From CAG-841 sp963614875 (GTDB lineage: Bacteria; Bacillota; Clostridia; Oscillospirales; CAG-272): 64,000 nucleotides of DNA. Under the pieces are notes generated by a model. It saw only the letters and a list, made by a program, of their open reading frames with translations. It did no database searches and was not told the DNA's origin. Below are positions 60,689-64,000 of the stretch, piece by piece; within the stretch, counting starts at the first letter, position 1; every line of letters begins with the position of its first letter. Position numbers and translations under genes: made by a program. The stretch spans positions 62,001 to 126,000 of the forward strand of contig CAVEFC010000001.1 of assembly GCA_963614875.1 (NCBI GenBank), written 5' to 3'.

Positions 60689-61375
60689 ATGATGAGCGAA
60701 CTCAGTATATTCGTTGACGAATCGGGCGATTTCGGCACATACGAGCCTCATGCGCCGTTCTATTTGTTTACACTCGTATTTCATGACCAGCGCAGCTCAA
60801 TTGAAGCTCAGATAAGACATTTGGAACATGGACTTGCAGACATCGGCTTTGATGTGAAGCATTGCTTCCATGCCGGTCCCATCATACGCCGCGAGGAAGA
60901 TTATCAAAATCTTTCAATCACAGAGCGCAGAAAGTGCCTTAACCGTATTCTGACATTCGCTAAAAATTGCGATATATCCTACATCACTTTTTCGGTTGAG
61001 AAAAAGCACATGTCGGATTCAATCGGCTTGACGGTTGCGCTATCAAAGCAGCTTTCTGCATTTATACGCGGAGAATATGCTTTCTTTGCGCAATTTGACA
61101 AGATTATCGTTTATTATGATAACGGACAAGTTGAACTGAACAAGCTTCTGGCTTCAGTTTTCGCCGTCATGCTTCCGCAAGCGGAATTCCGAAAGGTGCT
61201 TCCTGCCGATTACAGATTATTTCAGGTTGCCGACCTCTTTTGCACATTGGAGCTTGTCTGCTTGAAAGACGAACACCATATCATGTCAAAATCCGAAGAG
61301 GCTTTTTTCGGCTCAATGAGAGATATGCGAAAGAATTATCTCAAGCCGATGTACAGAAAACGCTATATACACTGA
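60689..61375 (+). CDS. DUF3800 domain protein (RNase H-like fold)
   Basis: A 228-residue protein. FVDESGDFG near residue 7 and the later acidic FDKIIVYYDNG near 143 and LFQVADLFC near 190 are the DUF3800 pattern; the acidic residues resemble a metal-dependent nuclease site. DUF3800 genes are often found in defence or mobile contexts and near structured RNAs; biochemical role unknown. GAGGAG lies before ATG 60689. Confidence 0.87.
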   Translation: MMSELSIFVDESGDFGTYEPHAPFYLFTLVFHDQRSSIEAQIRHLEHGLADIGFDVKHCFHAGPIIRREEDYQNLSITERRKCLNRILTFAKNCDISYITFSVEKKHMSDSIGLTVALSKQLSAFIRGEYAFFAQFDKIIVYYDNGQVELNKLLASVFAVMLPQAEFRKVLPADYRLFQVADLFCTLELVCLKDEHHIMSKSEEAFFGSMRDMRKNYLKPMYRKRYIH

Positions 61376-61394
61376 AAATTAAAGAATATAATAA

Positions 61395-61422
61395 AAATCG
61401 CTGCCTGACAAGCAGCGATTTT
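61395..61422. terminator. Bidirectional terminator between DUF3800 and XRE genes
   Basis: AAATCGCTGC pairs with GCAGCGATTT around CTGACAA, with A and T shoulders on both sides. Confidence 0.8.
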
Positions 61423-61426
61423 CTTT

Positions 61427-61804
61427 CTATCCTTTTACCATTGTGTCGAAGCAGAAAAGAGCAGCCGAGAAACCGAGGGAAACCACGGTAGAGTCGGTTG
61501 ATATTATTCCTGCCATGTAGCATATGCAGACAGCAGTCATTACACCGGCGGAAAAAATCCGAATCAGTTCACTTTTGATGGTTGACAGAAATGTCGGTGG
61601 CGGTTCCGACTCTGCTATCTTCTGCTCGACCGGTAAACCGAGCAGGTCGATAAGTTTCTCCAAATGCTCTTCGCATGGCGCAGACAAGCCACGCTCCCAT
61701 TTTGAAACCGCCTTTCCCGATATTCCGAGCATCGCACCAAGTTCTGATTGCGTCAACCCGCGTTCTTTCCTTTTTTGTAATATCAGATTGCTTATATTAT
61801 CCAT
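61427..61804 (-). CDS. XRE-family regulator with C-terminal membrane segments
   Basis: A 125-residue protein. Residues 5-60 are an HTH (RKERGLTQSELGAMLGISGKAVSKWERG); residues about 80-120 hold two hydrophobic segments (IFSAGVMTAVCICYMAGI and STVVSLGFSAALFCFD). Such membrane-linked XRE proteins often stand beside ABC exporters, as here, and may sense envelope conditions. Target unknown. Confidence 0.82.
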   Translation of the reverse strand: MDNISNLILQKRKERGLTQSELGAMLGISGKAVSKWERGLSAPCEEHLEKLIDLLGLPVEQKIAESEPPPTFLSTIKSELIRIFSAGVMTAVCICYMAGIISTDSTVVSLGFSAALFCFDTMVKG

Positions 61805-61822
61805 ATCAACCTCCGTAAACTG

Positions 61823-61848
61823 TTTGGTTGAATATAGTATTGACCAAA
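61823..61848. promoter_or_regulatory. Possible operator upstream of the XRE-membrane gene
   Basis: TTTGGT at 61823-61828 and ACCAAA at 61843-61848 flank an AT-rich centre (GAATATAGTATTG) that overlaps the expected -10 region of the leftward XRE gene. It is an imperfect dyad, compatible with autoregulation. Confidence 0.4.
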
Positions 61849-61906
61849 TTAAATGAAAATCTGCAAAGTTGATTGATGCAGCGATATTTGGTGCACATAA
61901 GCAGTC

Positions 61907-61955
61907 AGTTATCGGGGCATATTTTTACAAAGTTAAGATTTATGCCCCGATAACT
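61907..61955. repeat. Perfect 15-bp inverted repeat downstream of the ABC operon
   Basis: AGTTATCGGGGCATA (61907-61921) and TATGCCCCGATAACT (61941-61955) with a 19-nt AT-rich loop. It lies 31 bp beyond the stop of the ABC ATPase gene but has no T-run on the minus strand, so it is not a standard terminator. Confidence 0.65.
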
Positions 61956-61985
61956 TGGCAAATCAATATATAAGCCCACCTTCTT

Positions 61986-62906
61986 TCAGATCTCAGACCA
62001 ATCGATGAACACATAAAGATAATAATCCTCAAGGGTTGCCGGAACATTTGCCGCCGTTTCCGTCGGTCTGATATCCGAAAGAACCCGCAACCTGACGGAT
62101 TGCAAATCGTCCTCATCGCGCGCAATGCTTATCACGCGGTGCTTTTCCTGCATGGAAAAAATATCTTTTTCGCTTACGGGTATGCTCCATACCTTGCCGT
62201 CGATTTTTTTGATCAGCTCATGCGGAGGAGCTTTTTCAATTATAACGCCATTTTTCAGCATGATAATATCACGCGCGATGAACTCAACGTCGCTCACAAC
62301 ATGCGTTGCGATTATGACAATTTTGTTCAACGCTATCTGCGAAATATAATTCCGTATGGCGATTCTCTGCTTTGGGTCAAGCCCAGCTGTCGGTTCGTCG
62401 AGTATAAGGATTGAAGGGTTACCGAGAACTGCCTGCGCGAGCGCAAGTCGTTGCTTCATTCCGCCGGACAGCGCTCCGATTCTGCGTTTTGAAACGTCGT
62501 CCAGCTCAACCGCAATAAGTATTTCGTTTATCTGTTCGGCTATATATTGCTTTCTTTCTTTTGTCCCGAGCTCACAGCCGACGTCCTTTAAGGTTGCCAT
62601 ATACCACATAAAGCTTTCAACGGTGAAGTTCGGATAAAACCCCGGATACTGCGGCATAAACCCCAGCTTTTTTCGGAATTCTGCGCCGAGCTTTTTTATG
62701 TTTTCCGGAGCTTTCCCGTCGTCACCGAAGAAAATCTCGCCGGAATCGGCTTTCAGATTATCTGTAATAATATTCATAAGCGTCGATTTCCCCGCTCCGT
62801 TAGGGCCCAAAAGCGCATATATTCCGGGCTGAAAATCTGCGGAAAAGCAGGAAAGCGCCTGATTTTTACCGTATGCCTTGCTTAACTCTTTAATGGATAA
62901 AATCAT
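61986..62906 (-). CDS. ABC transporter ATP-binding protein
   Basis: A 306-residue ATPase. Walker A GPNGAGKSTLMN near 35, Q-loop region LGFMPQYPGFYPNF near 86, signature LSGGMKQRLALAQ near 144 and Walker B SILILDEPTAGLDPKQR near 168. The C-terminal 80 residues are an extra domain as in ABC-2-type exporters. It overlaps the permease gene by 4 bp. Substrate unknown. Confidence 0.92.
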   Translation of the reverse strand: MILSIKELSKAYGKNQALSCFSADFQPGIYALLGPNGAGKSTLMNIITDNLKADSGEIFFGDDGKAPENIKKLGAEFRKKLGFMPQYPGFYPNFTVESFMWYMATLKDVGCELGTKERKQYIAEQINEILIAVELDDVSKRRIGALSGGMKQRLALAQAVLGNPSILILDEPTAGLDPKQRIAIRNYISQIALNKIVIIATHVVSDVEFIARDIIMLKNGVIIEKAPPHELIKKIDGKVWSIPVSEKDIFSMQEKHRVISIARDEDDLQSVRLRVLSDIRPTETAANVPATLEDYYLYVFIDWSEI

Positions 62907-64000
62907 AATCTTCCTCCTTTATGTATGCGTCTGAGCGAAAAAGTGAAAGAACAGCCGACGAAGATAAATACAATGGCATACGCTATGGCAAACCATGCAT
63001 ATACAGCCGAAGGCGTTGTCTCCGCCGAAAGACGATACAACGAATCGGCGTCCGTCAATTTGCTTATGTCGATATAACCGAAAAATTTCACCCCCGCCGC
63101 CTGCAGAAGTCCTGGGGCGAATATAAATATCGCCGACGTCACATACGCGGATAAATTGTCCTTTATAAAGTATGATATCGCAAAGCATGCCGAGGCGGCA
63201 AGCACCGCTCCGAGGAGCGAAAATGCAAACACAGAGCCGATGTATTGCCCAAACGATAAAGATGTTTGAGCAAAGGCGTATCGTGTCATACTGACAAGCA
63301 ATGCGCCTTTCGGAGGCATACCCAACTTCACGGCAAAGCAAACAAGATCAATTGCTTTGAGCAAAACTGTTGCCGAAACCGCATAGATCAGGGTAAACAG
63401 ATATTTCGCCATGAATGTGTCTGTTCTGCCCTTAAGAGTCGTGCCAAGCAAAAATGACGGCGATGACGACGATGATGTCTTTCGGCGCTCCATCGAAAAG
63501 CCGCTGATACTCAAAACGCACAGAAACGCTATCAGTATCCAGTCCGTTCCGGCACCAAGATATTTATAACAATACAGTTCGTTTACAAATGACCCCGTGA
63601 CGCCCTTATTATACAGCGAGCCGAGATATCCCGATTGCTTCATAATGTCGCCGAGCACACGGATTTTCATCTGTGCAGCCGAATAATCGGCGCAATATAC
63701 AAGATAATCATCTATCGACATTTTTTTGGAAAAATACGCCTCTGTGTGTTCGCCGTATTTTTCAACAATGGCATTACAGTTATCATATTCGTCTCTCAGA
63801 TATGCCGCTTTTTCGCTTGAATATTCCCCTTCGATTTCGGCAATATATCCGGTGTATATGCGGTTATATGACGTGTCGTCAATCTCAAAATAGCTTGCGG
63901 CATAGGCGCATTTTATGATAACAACCGCGGCAAGTAGGAAAATTATCCATATACGTTTGCGTTGCTCAAAAGATAAAAGGCTTGTATCATACAACGTCGC
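62903..64000 (-). CDS. ABC-2-type permease, 5' end outside the window
   Basis: At least 365 residues; the frame is open to the window edge (a TTG at 63994 is in frame, but the start is probably further upstream). Membrane segment near the N-terminus (IIFLLAAVVIIKCAYA), a roughly 110-residue extracytoplasmic region with charged helices (EGEYSSEKAAYLRDEYD), then five or six membrane segments from about 150. A Ser run (SSSSS) lies in the loop near 175. Partner of the ATPase at 61986-62906. Confidence 0.82.
   Translation of the reverse strand, partial: ATLYDTSLLSFEQRKRIWIIFLLAAVVIIKCAYAASYFEIDDTSYNRIYTGYIAEIEGEYSSEKAAYLRDEYDNCNAIVEKYGEHTEAYFSKKMSIDDYLVYCADYSAAQMKIRVLGDIMKQSGYLGSLYNKGVTGSFVNELYCYKYLGAGTDWILIAFLCVLSISGFSMERRKTSSSSSPSFLLGTTLKGRTDTFMAKYLFTLIYAVSATVLLKAIDLVCFAVKLGMPPKGALLVSMTRYAFAQTSLSFGQYIGSVFAFSLLGAVLAASACFAISYFIKDNLSAYVTSAIFIFAPGLLQAAGVKFFGYIDISKLTDADSLYRLSAETTPSAVYAWFAIAYAIVFIFVGCSFTFSLRRIHKGGRL

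Noticed and set aside
1..64000. tRNA or rRNA genes
   Set aside because: None recognised on either strand by cloverleaf-type or rRNA-like sequence; absence is by eye only.

Overview
The window reads as a contig from an uncultured, endospore-forming Clostridia-type Firmicute, probably from a gut. The sporulation evidence is a pro-sigma-K, YqfC and YqfD, a YlbJ-like protein, a YtvI-like permease, a DUF3794/LysM protein, a YaaH-like LysM-GH18 hydrolase and an alpha/beta-type SASP. Strong ribosome binding sites (GGAGG), sigma-A promoters of the form TTGACA-17-(TGn)TATAAT and several TTG starts agree with this. Rhamnose and mannonate catabolism and cohesin/dockerin proteins suggest a plant-polysaccharide environment. 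I saw no rRNA, tRNA or CRISPR. A run of 10 N at 31905-31914 marks an assembly join.

Layout. 1-2971: the 3' part of a beta-CASP metallo-hydrolase and a CNNM/CorC-type transporter behind a structured leader. 3021-10091: a 7-kb accessory island bounded by 42-bp direct repeats. It holds two large secreted proteins with cohesin, dockerin and many C/CxxC/H repeats, a small serine recombinase, and between them two 26-bp inverted sites enclosing a promoter. 10099-19355: DUF896, a SpoIVFB-like M50 protease, YtvI, an LRR lipoprotein, LysM-GH18, ThrE, Ppx, DUF2500, SigK and DUF3794. 19377-30785: folD, lgt, a ymfF/ymfH pair, proS, and the compact operon yqfC-yqfD-phoH-ybeY-era-recO. 30837-43135: ylbJ, a small Cys protein, mutS2, then rhaB-rhaA-capA-SIS-aldolase-prs-PHP. 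43179-52707: an attenuator-controlled operon encoding every step from E4P and PEP to phenylalanine and tyrosine. 52708-54663: a repeat element that cuts off a MocR-type regulator, next to an ECF S component. 54714-58013: mgtE with a long leader, deoB, cdd. 58063-64000: uxuA, an XRE/lipoprotein pair, a SASP, a DUF3800 gene behind an RNA-motif-like leader, an XRE-membrane protein and an ABC transporter that runs off the window.

The most interesting system is at 9085-9895. A Hin/Gin-sized serine recombinase ends 6 bp from the right member of a pair of inverted 26-bp near-palindromes (12+2+12, core AG/CT). The 113 bp between the cores carries a good extended -10 promoter that now points away from the cohesin/dockerin operon. 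This looks like a phase-variation switch for a surface-protein pair, drawn here in the OFF orientation. Second is the aromatic operon, which begins with a 22-codon leader peptide containing 4 Phe and 4 Tyr codons followed by two tandem terminators: ribosome-mediated attenuation, which is unexpected in a Firmicute. Other items worth a look are the DUF3800 leader RNA, the unidentified leaders of two divalent-cation transport genes, and pro-SigK encoded near a candidate processing protease.
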